Source of the DNA: CAZLQF01 sp964561545
Lineage (GTDB): Bacteria > Bacteroidota > Bacteroidia > CAILMK01 > CAYYUA01
Length of the DNA stretch: 64,000 nucleotides
Assembly (NCBI GenBank): GCA_964561545.1
Contig: CAZLQF010000008.1
Span: forward strand, 1-64,000
Reading direction: 5' to 3'
Shown here: piece by piece, positions 18,851 to 27,302 of the stretch
How the letters are laid out: each line of letters opens with the position of its first letter
Numbering within the stretch: the first letter of the stretch is position 1
Notes under the pieces: generated by a model
What the model was told of the DNA's origin: nothing
The model's input: the letters and a program-made list of their open reading frames with translations, nothing else
Databases searched by the model: none
Made by a program: the position numbers and the translations under genes

Positions 18851-19297
18851 TTATGGGTTTAAAGAATTTTGCTCATCCTTGATTTTAACTTCTTCTTCCT
18901 CAAATTTTCCGTCATCGTTGAGATACCAGCTTTTCAACGATCCAATTTCACTGGACTTGGCGGTCATGATCACGTAAGAAAAGAAGGGCAAAGCCTTTTT
19001 AAGGTCTGATTGGGAAGGGACAGCAGGGTGATCGGGATGAGAATGATAAATCCCGGCTAAAACCATTCCCTCTTGTTCTACCTCTTCTTCAGCTTTCATG
19101 TAATCTTCTGAAGAGATCTCAAAATTCCGCTTCTTGTTGGCCTCTTCTTCTACGTTTTCTACTGGTTTGGATTTTATAATTGTTCTTTGTTGCGTATCAA
19201 CATGCCCAAAAAGAAAACCGCAACACTCATAAGGATAATCGCGGACTGCATGGGCTCTGATCTGGTCTTTTACTTCTTTTGATAAGGTTATCGCCAT
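18851..19297 (-). CDS. JAMM/Mov34 metalloprotease, Mec-like
   Basis: A zinc isopeptidase of 148 residues. The JAMM signature is complete: an upstream Glu in YECCGFLFG, then HSHPDHPAVPSQSD, which fits HxH-x7-SxxD. In actinobacteria the homologue Mec releases cysteine from the CysO-cysteine adduct; in the thioquinolobactin pathway QbsD trims its carrier to GG. Here either job, or both, could apply because the adjacent carrier ends GGSHY. The gene is 14 bp from its neighbours on both sides, indicating one transcript. Confidence 0.93.
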   Translation of the reverse strand: MAITLSKEVKDQIRAHAVRDYPYECCGFLFGHVDTQQRTIIKSKPVENVEEEANKKRNFEISSEDYMKAEEEVEQEGMVLAGIYHSHPDHPAVPSQSDLKKALPFFSYVIMTAKSSEIGSLKSWYLNDDGKFEEEEVKIKDEQNSLNP

Positions 19298-19311
19298 AGG
19301 TTGTATTATTT

Positions 19312-20253
19312 TTAATTGTTAAACAATTCGGTTGATAATTGACCATAGCGTTCAAGATGGTCTGGTAGTACTGTAACAATCATACCTTCCTCTATTTGTT
19401 CCGCTACCTTAGTTGCTCCTAAGACATTAGCCGCTGAGGACGGGCTTAAAAGCAAACCTTCTTTGTTGGCTACTTCCCGGATCATGTCGTAAACTTCTTC
19501 GGTGGCAAGGTATTCATATTCATCAACCACATTTGGTTGAAAAATATCAGGATTATGAGCCGAATCAAGGTGCTTCCAACCTTCCAGGCCATGCATTGCG
19601 GCATCTGGCTGCAGTCCTATTAAGTTAATCTCATTCATAGCCTCTTTAAGCCTTAGGCTGGTTCCTGTAAAGGTACCTGTTGTGCCAAGGCCGGCCACAA
19701 AATGGGTTAATTGATGGGAAGTCTCTGACAAAATCTCTTCGGCAGTTCCGAAATAGTGGGCTTTTATGTTTTCATTATTTGAATATTGGTCCACATAATA
19801 ATAGTGGTATGGATGTTCATCCTGGAGCTTTTGGGCTAGCTGCATAGCTTCATCTGTTGTTCCGGAGCCGGCCGTGTAAAGCAGGTTAATGTTCAATGCG
19901 TTTAAGATGTTTTTCCGTTCTTGCGAGGCATTTTCAGGCATACATAAAGTGAGTGGAATTCCTAAAGAGCGACATATGGTGGCATAGGCTATTCCTGTAT
20001 TCCCACTTGAGGCGTCCAGGAGTTGACGACCTGATTGTAATTTGCCATTGAAGATGGCTTCTTTGATGATCTGATAAGCGGGCCTTGCCTTAACACTACC
20101 TCCCAACTGCTCCCACTCAAGTTTTGCATAAATGGTCACGCTATCTTTTTGCACCAAATTCCGCAAAGGAAAAAGCGGTGTGTTTCCGATGAAAGCTGCT
20201 AAGTCTTCTACCTTCGTTTTTAAGTTTTCTTCTTCTATGATTGGTGTTGTCAT
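19312..20253 (-). CDS. PLP-dependent cysteine synthase family protein, CysM-like
   Basis: Forms cysteine from an activated serine and a sulfur donor. The 313-residue length fits CysK/CysM. The Schiff-base lysine is in GGSVKARPAYQII, the phosphate/substrate loop is ASSGNTGIAYA, and the PLP phosphate loop is AGLGTTGTFTG. The nearby carrier, JAMM protease and E1-like gene suggest that thiocarboxylated carrier, rather than free sulfide, is the sulfur source, as in mycobacterial CysM. That is an inference from context. It is the first structural gene of the operon and is preceded by a terminator hairpin and a polycysteine leader peptide. Confidence 0.93.
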   Translation of the reverse strand: MTTPIIEEENLKTKVEDLAAFIGNTPLFPLRNLVQKDSVTIYAKLEWEQLGGSVKARPAYQIIKEAIFNGKLQSGRQLLDASSGNTGIAYATICRSLGIPLTLCMPENASQERKNILNALNINLLYTAGSGTTDEAMQLAQKLQDEHPYHYYYVDQYSNNENIKAHYFGTAEEILSETSHQLTHFVAGLGTTGTFTGTSLRLKEAMNEINLIGLQPDAAMHGLEGWKHLDSAHNPDIFQPNVVDEYEYLATEEVYDMIREVANKEGLLLSPSSAANVLGATKVAEQIEEGMIVTVLPDHLERYGQLSTELFNN

Positions 20254-20268
20254 AATTGACTTATTATT

Positions 20269-20305
20269 AAAAAAAAAGCCCCACCGCTTTATGTGAGGGT
20301 GGGGC
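20269..20305 (-). terminator. Leader (attenuator) terminator ahead of cysM-like gene
   Basis: On the minus strand GCCCCACC (20305-20298), a 12-nt loop and GGTGGGGC (20285-20278) give a perfect 8-bp GC-rich stem followed by nine Ts (20277-20269). It lies between the leader ORF and the first structural gene, only 15 bp before that gene's start, so it must be bypassed for the operon to be expressed. Confidence 0.93.
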
Positions 20306-20336
20306 TTTTTAACTTTTTGATTTTATTGTTCTACAA

Positions 20337-20420
20337 TCAAAAGGCACACGTCCCACCATCTATTGGCTTTTTACAACAGCAACAGTATGTAGAATTATGT
20401 ACCTTATTTGTTATCATCAT
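20337..20420 (-). CDS. Leader peptide with four consecutive cysteines
   Basis: A 27-residue ORF starting ATGATG and ending TGA. Residues 12-18 read YCCCCKK, with Cys codons TGT TGC TGT TGT at 20384-20373, and a fifth Cys lies near the end (GGTCAF). Four Cys in a row is far above chance in an AT-rich genome and points to translation used as a cysteine sensor. The stop codon is 31 nt before the terminator stem. There is no Shine-Dalgarno site, which is usual for the phylum. Confidence 0.87.
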   Translation of the reverse strand: MMITNKVHNSTYCCCCKKPIDGGTCAF

Positions 20421-20434
20421 GTTAAATTCGCTTG

Positions 20435-20442
20435 CAAAATTA
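20435..20442 (-). promoter_or_regulatory. Candidate -7 promoter box of the cysteine operon
   Basis: TAATTTTG on the minus strand matches the Bacteroidota TAnnTTTG -7 box exactly and lies 14 bp upstream of the leader start. I find no well-placed TTTG -33 element, so this is tentative. The implied 5' UTR would be very short. Confidence 0.4.
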
Positions 20443-20658
20443 GAAAATTTCCTAATCTCTTGTCTTTAAAACAAGTAATTGGCTTATAGGTTCACGATTC
20501 TGAGACATTTTATGTACTAATGTAAATTTTCCATTAAATGCAAATTGGTGCTAAGTTCAGTTTGATGCTCAGTTAGCTCGGGCAATAGAATCACCACAGA
20601 ATCACATCAACCTTTTTAGAATGTTTTAAATTTGTGCGAAATATAGGACACCCAAACC

Positions 20659-21180
20659 ATGCAATACCTTTTAGAACTGTTAAAAATCCTTTTACCTTCA
20701 GTAGTTGTTTTTCTCACAGCTTACTACCTGATCAAGAATTTTCTCGATACTCAGCAAAAGAACAAAATGCTGGAACTTCAGTTGAGCAACAAGCAAACCA
20801 TTTTACCCGTAAGATTACAAGCTTATGAAAGGGTTCTGCTTTTACTGGAGCGAATTTCACCCGAAAACATAATCATGCGGATAAGAAAACCCGATATGAC
20901 GGCTGCTGATCTGCAAGTGGCCTTGGTAAATGAAGTTAGAAATGAATTCGATCACAATTTATCACAACAGCTGTACTTATCAGATGATGCGTGGTATATG
21001 GTGAAATCTTCTAAAGAGGAAGTCATTCGAATTATTAACAATGCTTATGGTAAAATGGGTGAAAATGACATGGCCAACCAAATGAGCAAAACCATTTTTA
21101 ATGATTTAATGAACCTCCAAAAACATCCGACCGAACCTGCTATTCAACGCCTTAAACAGGAAGCGCAGCAAATGTTTTAA
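20659..21180 (+). CDS. Membrane-anchored hypothetical protein
   Basis: A 173-residue protein with one N-terminal membrane segment (ILLPSVVVFLTAYYLI, residues ~9-24) and a helical cytoplasmic part. That part contains LPVRLQAYERVLLLLERISPENIIMR-type sequence, in which the LQAYER(V/L)LLLLERI stretch looks conserved. Such proteins occur widely in Bacteroidota as unnamed conserved proteins; I cannot assign a function. It lies 138 bp upstream of the methylmalonyl-CoA mutase subunit on the same strand, and the two may be cotranscribed. Confidence 0.82.
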   Translation: MQYLLELLKILLPSVVVFLTAYYLIKNFLDTQQKNKMLELQLSNKQTILPVRLQAYERVLLLLERISPENIIMRIRKPDMTAADLQVALVNEVRNEFDHNLSQQLYLSDDAWYMVKSSKEEVIRIINNAYGKMGENDMANQMSKTIFNDLMNLQKHPTEPAIQRLKQEAQQMF

Positions 21181-21318
21181 TGGAATACTTAGAAATTCCC
21201 ATTTTTATATTGAAGTCATAATTTTTGAAACCTTAATTTCATTTAATAGCTCATAAAATTTTGTTTAATTAGCGATTAAGCAAGGAACATTGATTGTTAG
21301 CCTTAAAAGCCCATTCAA

Positions 21319-22905
21319 ATGAGTTCAGATAACAAACAAGCAAGTCAAGTCAAGGAAAGGAAAGATAAGTTTGAAACCGATTCGGGGATTGAAATTAAAC
21401 GAATTTATCCGAAACAGGATTTTTCTGAAGAAGAACCCGGTGAATACCCATTTACCAGGGGTGTTTACCCCAATATGTACCGTAGCAGGTTGTGGACCAT
21501 GCGGCAATATGCCGGTTTCTCGACAGCCGAAGAATCCAACAAACGGTATCATTACCTTTTACAGCAAGGAACTACGGGGCTTTCTGTAGCCTTTGACCTT
21601 CCAACCCAGATCGGCTATGATTCAAACCATGCTTTGGCAGAAGGCGAGGTTGGTAAAGTAGGAGTTGCCATTGATTCTTTAAAAGACGTTGAGATCCTTT
21701 TTGATGGGATTACGCTGCAGAACATAACCACTTCCATGACCATCAATGCAACTGCTCCAATACTTTTGGCCTTTTACGTGGCTTTGGCTAAAAAACAGGG
21801 TGCTGATCTATCACAAATTTCCGGAACCATCCAGAATGATATCCTTAAGGAGTATGCGGCCAGAGGCACCCACCGTTTTCCGCCAAAGCCTTCAATGCGC
21901 TTAATTACAGATGTTTTTGAGTATTGCAGTAAGCATTTGCCCAAATGGAACACCATATCGATTTCGGGTTACCATATGCGGGAAGCTGGATGCACAGCAG
22001 TTCAGGAATTGGCCTTTACATTGGCCAATGGCAAGGAATACGTGAAGGCCGCTCAGAATAAAAACCTGGATATCAATGTATTTGGCAAGCGGTTGTCTTT
22101 CTTTTTCAATGCTCACAACAACTTTTTTGAAGAAGTTGCCAAGTTCAGGGCAGCCCGGAGGATGTGGGCTAAAATTATGAAAGGATTGGGCGCTACGGAT
22201 AAGAAAGCCCAAATGCTGCGTTTTCATTCCCAAACAGGTGGTTCTACCTTAACAGCCAAGCAACCCATGAACAACATTCCGAGGGTTACGAACCAAGCCA
22301 TGTCCGCTGTGTTGGGTGGCACCAATTCATTACATACCAATGGCTATGACGAAGCTTTGAGCTTACCTACTGAGGAAGCTGCTCAGCTTGCGCTCAGAAC
22401 GCAACAGATCATTGCTTATGAAAGTGGTGCTCCGGATACCGTGGATCCCCTGGCAGGATCTTATTTTGTTGAAACGCTCACCAATCAGGTAGAAGAAGAA
22501 GCTTGGAAGTACATAGAAAAGATTGATGAAATGGGTGGCTCTACCAAGGCTATTGAGGACGGTTACCTCCAGAACGAAATTGCCAATGCTGCCTACAAAT
22601 ACCAGAAAGACATGGAAAGCGGGGAGAAAGTGATTGTTGGTGTTAACAAATTTACATCCGAAGAAGAACAGGAAATTGACCTTTTACATGTGGACGATGC
22701 AATCCGTCAAAAACAAGTGGAAAAGATCGAAGAGGTCAAAAAATACCGTAATGATGATGCGGTCCATAAAGCCCTTCAAGCCATTGAACAAGTTTCTGCT
22801 TTGGATGAAAACATGATGCCTTATTTGATCGATGCAGTAGAGGCCTATGCAACATTGGGTGAAATAGTCGATGCCATGAAAAAAGTGTTTGGGGAATACA
22901 CCTAA
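21319..22905 (+). CDS. Methylmalonyl-CoA mutase family, large catalytic subunit
   Basis: Rearranges methylmalonyl-CoA and succinyl-CoA by a radical mechanism with adenosylcobalamin. The 528 residues cover only the TIM-barrel catalytic domain: YPFTRGVYPNMYRSR, WTMRQYAGFSTAEESN, GLSVAFDLPTQIGYDS and ISGYHMREAG. The C-terminal cobalamin domain (DxHxxG) is absent, so a separate small subunit is required and none is visible here. The retained Tyr in RQYAGF and the Arg in AARGTHRFPPKPSMR favour methylmalonyl-CoA over isobutyryl-CoA, whose mutases carry Phe and Gln there; that comparison is from family knowledge. Related two-subunit mutases are common in Bacteroidota. Confidence 0.92.
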   Translation: MSSDNKQASQVKERKDKFETDSGIEIKRIYPKQDFSEEEPGEYPFTRGVYPNMYRSRLWTMRQYAGFSTAEESNKRYHYLLQQGTTGLSVAFDLPTQIGYDSNHALAEGEVGKVGVAIDSLKDVEILFDGITLQNITTSMTINATAPILLAFYVALAKKQGADLSQISGTIQNDILKEYAARGTHRFPPKPSMRLITDVFEYCSKHLPKWNTISISGYHMREAGCTAVQELAFTLANGKEYVKAAQNKNLDINVFGKRLSFFFNAHNNFFEEVAKFRAARRMWAKIMKGLGATDKKAQMLRFHSQTGGSTLTAKQPMNNIPRVTNQAMSAVLGGTNSLHTNGYDEALSLPTEEAAQLALRTQQIIAYESGAPDTVDPLAGSYFVETLTNQVEEEAWKYIEKIDEMGGSTKAIEDGYLQNEIANAAYKYQKDMESGEKVIVGVNKFTSEEEQEIDLLHVDDAIRQKQVEKIEEVKKYRNDDAVHKALQAIEQVSALDENMMPYLIDAVEAYATLGEIVDAMKKVFGEYT

Positions 22906-23068
22906 TGGTGAATTGTGATTTTGCGTTTTTTTTAAGCATAGCCTTAATTCAACAAATAAAGAAGCTACCCCCAGTTTTTTTTGACCCATTAATATCTGCC
23001 CTTTGCTCCAGGCATTCAGGGGCGTTCATTTTATTAGCCACTTAGCCTGAATTTCATTAAATAATGCT

Positions 23069-23076
23069 TACTTTTG
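23069..23076 (+). promoter_or_regulatory. Candidate -7 promoter box of typA
   Basis: TACTTTTG matches the TAnnTTTG consensus and lies 31 bp upstream of the typA start codon. No clean TTTG -33 box is present at the expected distance. Confidence 0.4.
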
Positions 23077-23107
23077 CACTTTATTTGAAAACGCTACAAA
23101 ACTTAAT

Positions 23108-24913
23108 ATGAAAGCCCTTAGAAACATTGCGATCATTGCTCACGTAGATCATGGTAAAACCACCTTGGTAGACAAAATCCTTCATCAGTGTAAATTATTT
23201 GGTGAACACGAGGAAAAAGGCGATTTAATCCTTGATAACAACGACCTTGAAAAGGAACGGGGTATTACCATTCTTGCCAAAAATGTGGCAGTTAACTATA
23301 AAGATACCAAGATCAACATTATAGATACTCCCGGCCACGCTGATTTTGGCGGTGAAGTTGAACGCGTACTGAATATGGCCGATGGCGCTTTGGTATTGGT
23401 TGACGCTCTGGAAGGACCGATGCCCCAAACACGGTATGTGCTTGAAAAAGCCATTAAAATAGGTTTGAAACCCCTTGTGGTTGTTAATAAAGTTGATAAG
23501 CCCAATTGTAAACCAGACGAGGTAATGGAAGAGGTGTTTGACCTCATGTTCAACCTCGGTGCTACGGAAGAACAACTTGACTTTCCAGTTTTATATGGTT
23601 CCTCCAAAGACGGTTGGATGGCAGAAGACTTTAACCAACCATCCGATGATGTATCTGTTTTACTGGATCATATATTGAAAGACATCCCAGCTCCCAACCG
23701 TACAGAAGGAGCTTTGCAGCTTCAAATTACTTCCCTTGATTATTCACCTTACATAGGTCGCATTGCCATTGGCCGGGTTAATCGGGGTACCATCCAAGCC
23801 AATGAAAAAGTGTCCATCGTAAAAAGGGATTGTTCTACGGTCCGTTCTAAGGTTAAGGAACTTTATAAGTTTGAAGGGCTTGGCAAAAAGAAAGCTGATC
23901 AGGTGGAAACCGGAGATTTGTGTGCCGTTACCGGTATAGAGGAATTCGAAATAGGAGATACGGTAGCGGACCTTGAGAGTCCTGAGGGCTTAACTCCCAT
24001 GGCTATTGATGAGCCCACCATGGGCATGTCCTTTACCATTAACAATTCCCCCTTCTTTGGTAAGGAAGGTGATTTTGTCACCTCTCGCCAATTGAGAGAT
24101 CGTCTTTTTAAAGAAATGGAAAAAAACCTTGCTTTAAGGGTTGAGACTACTGATAGCCCCGATGAATTTAAGGTCTATGGACGTGGCGTGCTTCACATTT
24201 CCGTAATTATAGAAACCATGCGTAGGGAAGGCTACGAGTTGCAGGTGGGCCAACCCAGTGTTTTGACCAAAAAAGTGGATGGTCAAAATCACGAGCCCGT
24301 TGAAGTCCTAACGGTTGAAACTCAGGAAAACACTTCCGGAAAGGTAATTGAAGCCGTGAGCCAGCGAAAAGGTGAACTACTTAAAATGGAACCCAAGGAT
24401 GATCGGGTCAAACTGGAGTTTGAAATTCCGGCAAGAGGCCTTATTGGTTTACGTACGCAGGTGATGAACCTTACAGCCGGTGAAGCGATCATGAACAACC
24501 TTTTTAAAGGTTATGAACCTTGGAAAGGGGACATCCCAGGAAGAGAGAAGGGTTCGCTCGTGGCCATGGAAGAGGGCACCGTAGTCGCTTACTCGCTTGA
24601 TAAATTACAGGATCGTGGTCGGTTTTTTGTTGAGCCAGGTGATGAAGTTTATACCGGCCAGGTAGTTGGTGAACACGTTAAAGACAATGACTTGCCCGTT
24701 AAAGTCACTAAAGCCAAAAAGCTTACCAACGTAAGGGCAGCTTCTGCTGATGAGAAAATGAAAATAGCACCGGCTACCAAATTTTCTTTGGAAGAAGCCA
24801 TGGAATTCATCAAAAAGGATGAATTCGTGGAAGCCACGCCTAAAGATTTGCGCTTGAGAAAAGTCCATTTGACAGAAAGTGATAGGAAGCGGGCAGCAAA
24901 GCAAGAAGCGTAA
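23108..24913 (+). CDS. typA: Translational GTPase TypA/BipA
   Basis: A ribosome-binding GTPase related to EF-G, used in 50S assembly and stress or cold growth. The 601-residue length is typical. The G domain shows AHVDHGKTTL (G1), RGITI (G2), DTPGHADFGGEVER (G3) and NKVD (G4). The beta-barrel domain II and the EF-G domain III and V folds follow, and the TypA-specific C-terminal domain ends with FVEATPKDLRLRKVHL. It is convergent with the flippase gene. Confidence 0.98.
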   Translation: MKALRNIAIIAHVDHGKTTLVDKILHQCKLFGEHEEKGDLILDNNDLEKERGITILAKNVAVNYKDTKINIIDTPGHADFGGEVERVLNMADGALVLVDALEGPMPQTRYVLEKAIKIGLKPLVVVNKVDKPNCKPDEVMEEVFDLMFNLGATEEQLDFPVLYGSSKDGWMAEDFNQPSDDVSVLLDHILKDIPAPNRTEGALQLQITSLDYSPYIGRIAIGRVNRGTIQANEKVSIVKRDCSTVRSKVKELYKFEGLGKKKADQVETGDLCAVTGIEEFEIGDTVADLESPEGLTPMAIDEPTMGMSFTINNSPFFGKEGDFVTSRQLRDRLFKEMEKNLALRVETTDSPDEFKVYGRGVLHISVIIETMRREGYELQVGQPSVLTKKVDGQNHEPVEVLTVETQENTSGKVIEAVSQRKGELLKMEPKDDRVKLEFEIPARGLIGLRTQVMNLTAGEAIMNNLFKGYEPWKGDIPGREKGSLVAMEEGTVVAYSLDKLQDRGRFFVEPGDEVYTGQVVGEHVKDNDLPVKVTKAKKLTNVRAASADEKMKIAPATKFSLEEAMEFIKKDEFVEATPKDLRLRKVHLTESDRKRAAKQEA

Positions 24914-24950
24914 AAGCGTCCAACTTCCCTGCCATCTTTTAGAAAGAAGG

Positions 24951-26213
24951 TTATTTCCGAAGAGATTTAAATTGCTCTTTAAGGATTTCGATGTCACTTT
25001 TCTTAAGCAGGAAAATGTTCCAGGAAAAGTTGGTCTCCAGTTTAAATATGGTCAAGGTAAATATCATCGTGCTTGCATAAGCAATGGATGCTGATATGGC
25101 TGCTCCCTCAGTACCATAAATAGGAATTAGCACATAACAAGCTGTTAAGGTTAAAATAAAACCAATTCCTGATCCAATGGCATTTATATAAAACTTGCCG
25201 TGCCCAGAAAAGTAATGGCTTAAGATGGTGTTAATGCCCATAGCGAGAATGCCTGGCGATAACAACCATAGTAACTGGTTAATGCCCTTGAACTCTGGAC
25301 CAAAAACCCACTGGAACAATGGGCCAGGCAATGACCCCAATATGCCCAACCCAATCAAAGTAATCCAAAAGCTTACTGGCATCAATAAATAAGTAAGTTT
25401 TTTGGCACTTTCTTGGCTGTTTAAGTTTGAAATTCTGGCATATTGGACGTAAGAAAAGCTTTTGGCAATGAGCAATACAGCTTCTGCAATGGCGATTGCT
25501 ATGCTGTAAATTCCTACTTGCGAATTCCCTATTAAATAACTTAACAAGTAATAGCTGATCCGGTAGTTTAAAAATTGCAGAATATTTCCGGTTTGAATGA
25601 TTGCACCATATCTGAAAACAGTACGAAGTAATCTTTGAATGCCTTGCAGAGAGGTGGTTTTTAGAAAAGGCTTCAAGTATAGCACACTCAGCAAAAAACT
25701 AAGGATCGTACCGCCATACCAGGCATATACGAAACTCATTACTGCGATACGGTCTAAAAGAACAAAAGCCAATAAAAGTGTACCAAGTATAATTCCTGTT
25801 CGGGACAAGAAAGCGGCATTGGCCTCTTTGATCTGCTCTTTTCCTGAGAGGATAGCTATATTGACAGAAACCAGACTTTGTAGGAATCCTAAGAATGCCA
25901 CATGCAAGTTAAGATGGGTAGAGAATCCACTAAAAAAGCTTAATATGAAACCTGTAATGGCAGCGCTAATGGCCGCCCATATATAGGCGGGTGTAATAAG
26001 CCGCAAAATTTTTTCCCTGGGCGCTAAATAAACAAATGAAGGTCCGCCAACTATATCGTTAACCAGAATAATAATTGATATATTCACCACGATCAAGCTG
26101 GTGATGCCTTTTCCTTCAGCCCCTAAATATTGCGCTGTAAGGATGATGGTTAAAAAATTAAAAAGGGCAGCAAGTGTCTTGGAAAAAAAGGTATTGAGTA
26201 TCTTGCCAAACAT
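24951..26213 (-). CDS. Polysaccharide flippase / lipopolysaccharide biosynthesis membrane protein (Wzx/MATE-like)
   Basis: A 420-residue polytopic membrane protein with about 12 hydrophobic segments and short loops, as in the MOP superfamily flippases that move lipid-linked glycans across the inner membrane. The start FSKTLAALFNFLTIILTAQYLGAEGKG is typical. It is the last gene of a minus-strand run and lies 8 bp after a GT9 glycosyltransferase gene, supporting a glycan-export role. The exact substrate cannot be inferred. Confidence 0.85.
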   Translation of the reverse strand: MFGKILNTFFSKTLAALFNFLTIILTAQYLGAEGKGITSLIVVNISIIILVNDIVGGPSFVYLAPREKILRLITPAYIWAAISAAITGFILSFFSGFSTHLNLHVAFLGFLQSLVSVNIAILSGKEQIKEANAAFLSRTGIILGTLLLAFVLLDRIAVMSFVYAWYGGTILSFLLSVLYLKPFLKTTSLQGIQRLLRTVFRYGAIIQTGNILQFLNYRISYYLLSYLIGNSQVGIYSIAIAIAEAVLLIAKSFSYVQYARISNLNSQESAKKLTYLLMPVSFWITLIGLGILGSLPGPLFQWVFGPEFKGINQLLWLLSPGILAMGINTILSHYFSGHGKFYINAIGSGIGFILTLTACYVLIPIYGTEGAAISASIAYASTMIFTLTIFKLETNFSWNIFLLKKSDIEILKEQFKSLRK

Positions 26214-26221
26214 AGGAAGGC

Positions 26222-27301
26222 TTAATTGAGCAGGCTTTCAAGGCTTGAAAAAACATCCTTAGGCTTAATGGCACCCATCGTTGATTGATTGTCAACTTGC
26301 TTGTAAAGTTCAGGTTCTGTCATCGCTAAATTATACAAAATACCGCAATATTCGTTGTAAGAAAAGAGCAAATGCGAAGTTGGATTGAGGGGTTTGGTTC
26401 TGTGTGCGTCTGTTGGCCCATAAAGTGCTATTAAAGGCTTGCCCATAGCATCACCAAAGTGCATAACACTGGAATCATGACATATAATGACTTTAGCATA
26501 AAAAATAAGGTTCAACAACTCCTCCATATTGGTTTGACCTGCGGTAACTACGAGTTGATCCTGGTTTTTAATTTCATTCAGGATTGGATCAATTGAGGCC
26601 GCTTTATCACCTTGATCACCTACAAGAACGATTCTGCGGTTCGATGATTGCTGAATTTTCCGGATAAGGTCGATAAAATAGGAAGTAGGCCAGGATTTAA
26701 CGTTAACAAGGCCATTAGCACAACTTGGCTGCAACAAAATGTAATTGTTGGGTTCCAGGTTAAACTTTTTAAGAACGGTTGAGTCTTGGTTAAAGTATAT
26801 ATCAGTAGAATAAGTGTTATCAATCGGCTGGTTAAGGTAGGTTGCCAAAAGGTCCATGTTTAAGTCAGTTTCATGGCGGCCTCCGATAAAAGGCACCGGC
26901 AGGGTTTTGGGGTACATTAACAACTTTCTGGATAACGCCAATTTGCTTTTTGGGCTGGTATAATCCATTTTAAAGTGCTTGACCCTTAATGGAATGCCAG
27001 CTAAATAAGAACCAAGGTTAAGAAAGTTGGGCGATGCATCAAAAGGAATGAAAACCGCTTGGTAATGTTCTTTTTTTAATTGCCTGAAAAAGCTAACCTT
27101 ATCCGAAAAAGATGCTTTTGCTTCCAAAAGATTAACTTGATCAATGTTGGGGTTTTGATTGGCCAAATACCTCACCTCATTGGAAGGATCGGTTATGATA
27201 TGAATGGTGGCCTCGTTGTCTCGATCCTTGATGGCTTTAAAAAGGGGGGTTTTTAGAACAAAGTTCCCCAATCCTGTATATCCGGAAATAAGAAATTTCA
27301 T
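26222..27301 (-). CDS. Glycosyltransferase family 9 protein (heptosyltransferase-like)
   Basis: A 359-residue GT-B enzyme of the type that adds heptose or a related sugar to the lipopolysaccharide core from a nucleotide-sugar. Family features are the N-terminal SGYTGLGNFVLKTPLFKAI, the central LQPSCANG loop and the C-terminal CHDSSVMHFGDAMGKPLIAL and YGPTDAHRT. One base separates its start from the stop of copA, so it is in the same transcript. The sugar and acceptor are unknown. Confidence 0.87.
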   Translation of the reverse strand: MKFLISGYTGLGNFVLKTPLFKAIKDRDNEATIHIITDPSNEVRYLANQNPNIDQVNLLEAKASFSDKVSFFRQLKKEHYQAVFIPFDASPNFLNLGSYLAGIPLRVKHFKMDYTSPKSKLALSRKLLMYPKTLPVPFIGGRHETDLNMDLLATYLNQPIDNTYSTDIYFNQDSTVLKKFNLEPNNYILLQPSCANGLVNVKSWPTSYFIDLIRKIQQSSNRRIVLVGDQGDKAASIDPILNEIKNQDQLVVTAGQTNMEELLNLIFYAKVIICHDSSVMHFGDAMGKPLIALYGPTDAHRTKPLNPTSHLLFSYNEYCGILYNLAMTEPELYKQVDNQSTMGAIKPKDVFSSLESLLN

Positions 27302-27302
27302 A

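Larger units (their letters stand above)
20269..20420 (-). promoter_or_regulatory. Cysteine-responsive transcription attenuator
   Basis: The segment combines a leader ORF with four consecutive Cys codons, a downstream intrinsic terminator and a competing pairing. GGTGGG inside the leader ORF (20357-20352) is complementary to CCCACC of the first terminator arm (20303-20298); the match extends to GATGGTGGG against CCCACCCTC with one mismatch. GATGGTGGG starts 13 nt past the last Cys codon. A ribosome stalled on uncharged tRNA-Cys would leave it free to form the antiterminator, while a ribosome reaching the stop codon would cover it and allow termination. The elements are seen; the mechanism is inferred. 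Confidence 0.85.

Noticed and set aside
21181..21318. Cobalamin riboswitch ahead of the mutase gene
   Set aside because: Spacer is only 138 bp and no B12-box sequence is recognisable.
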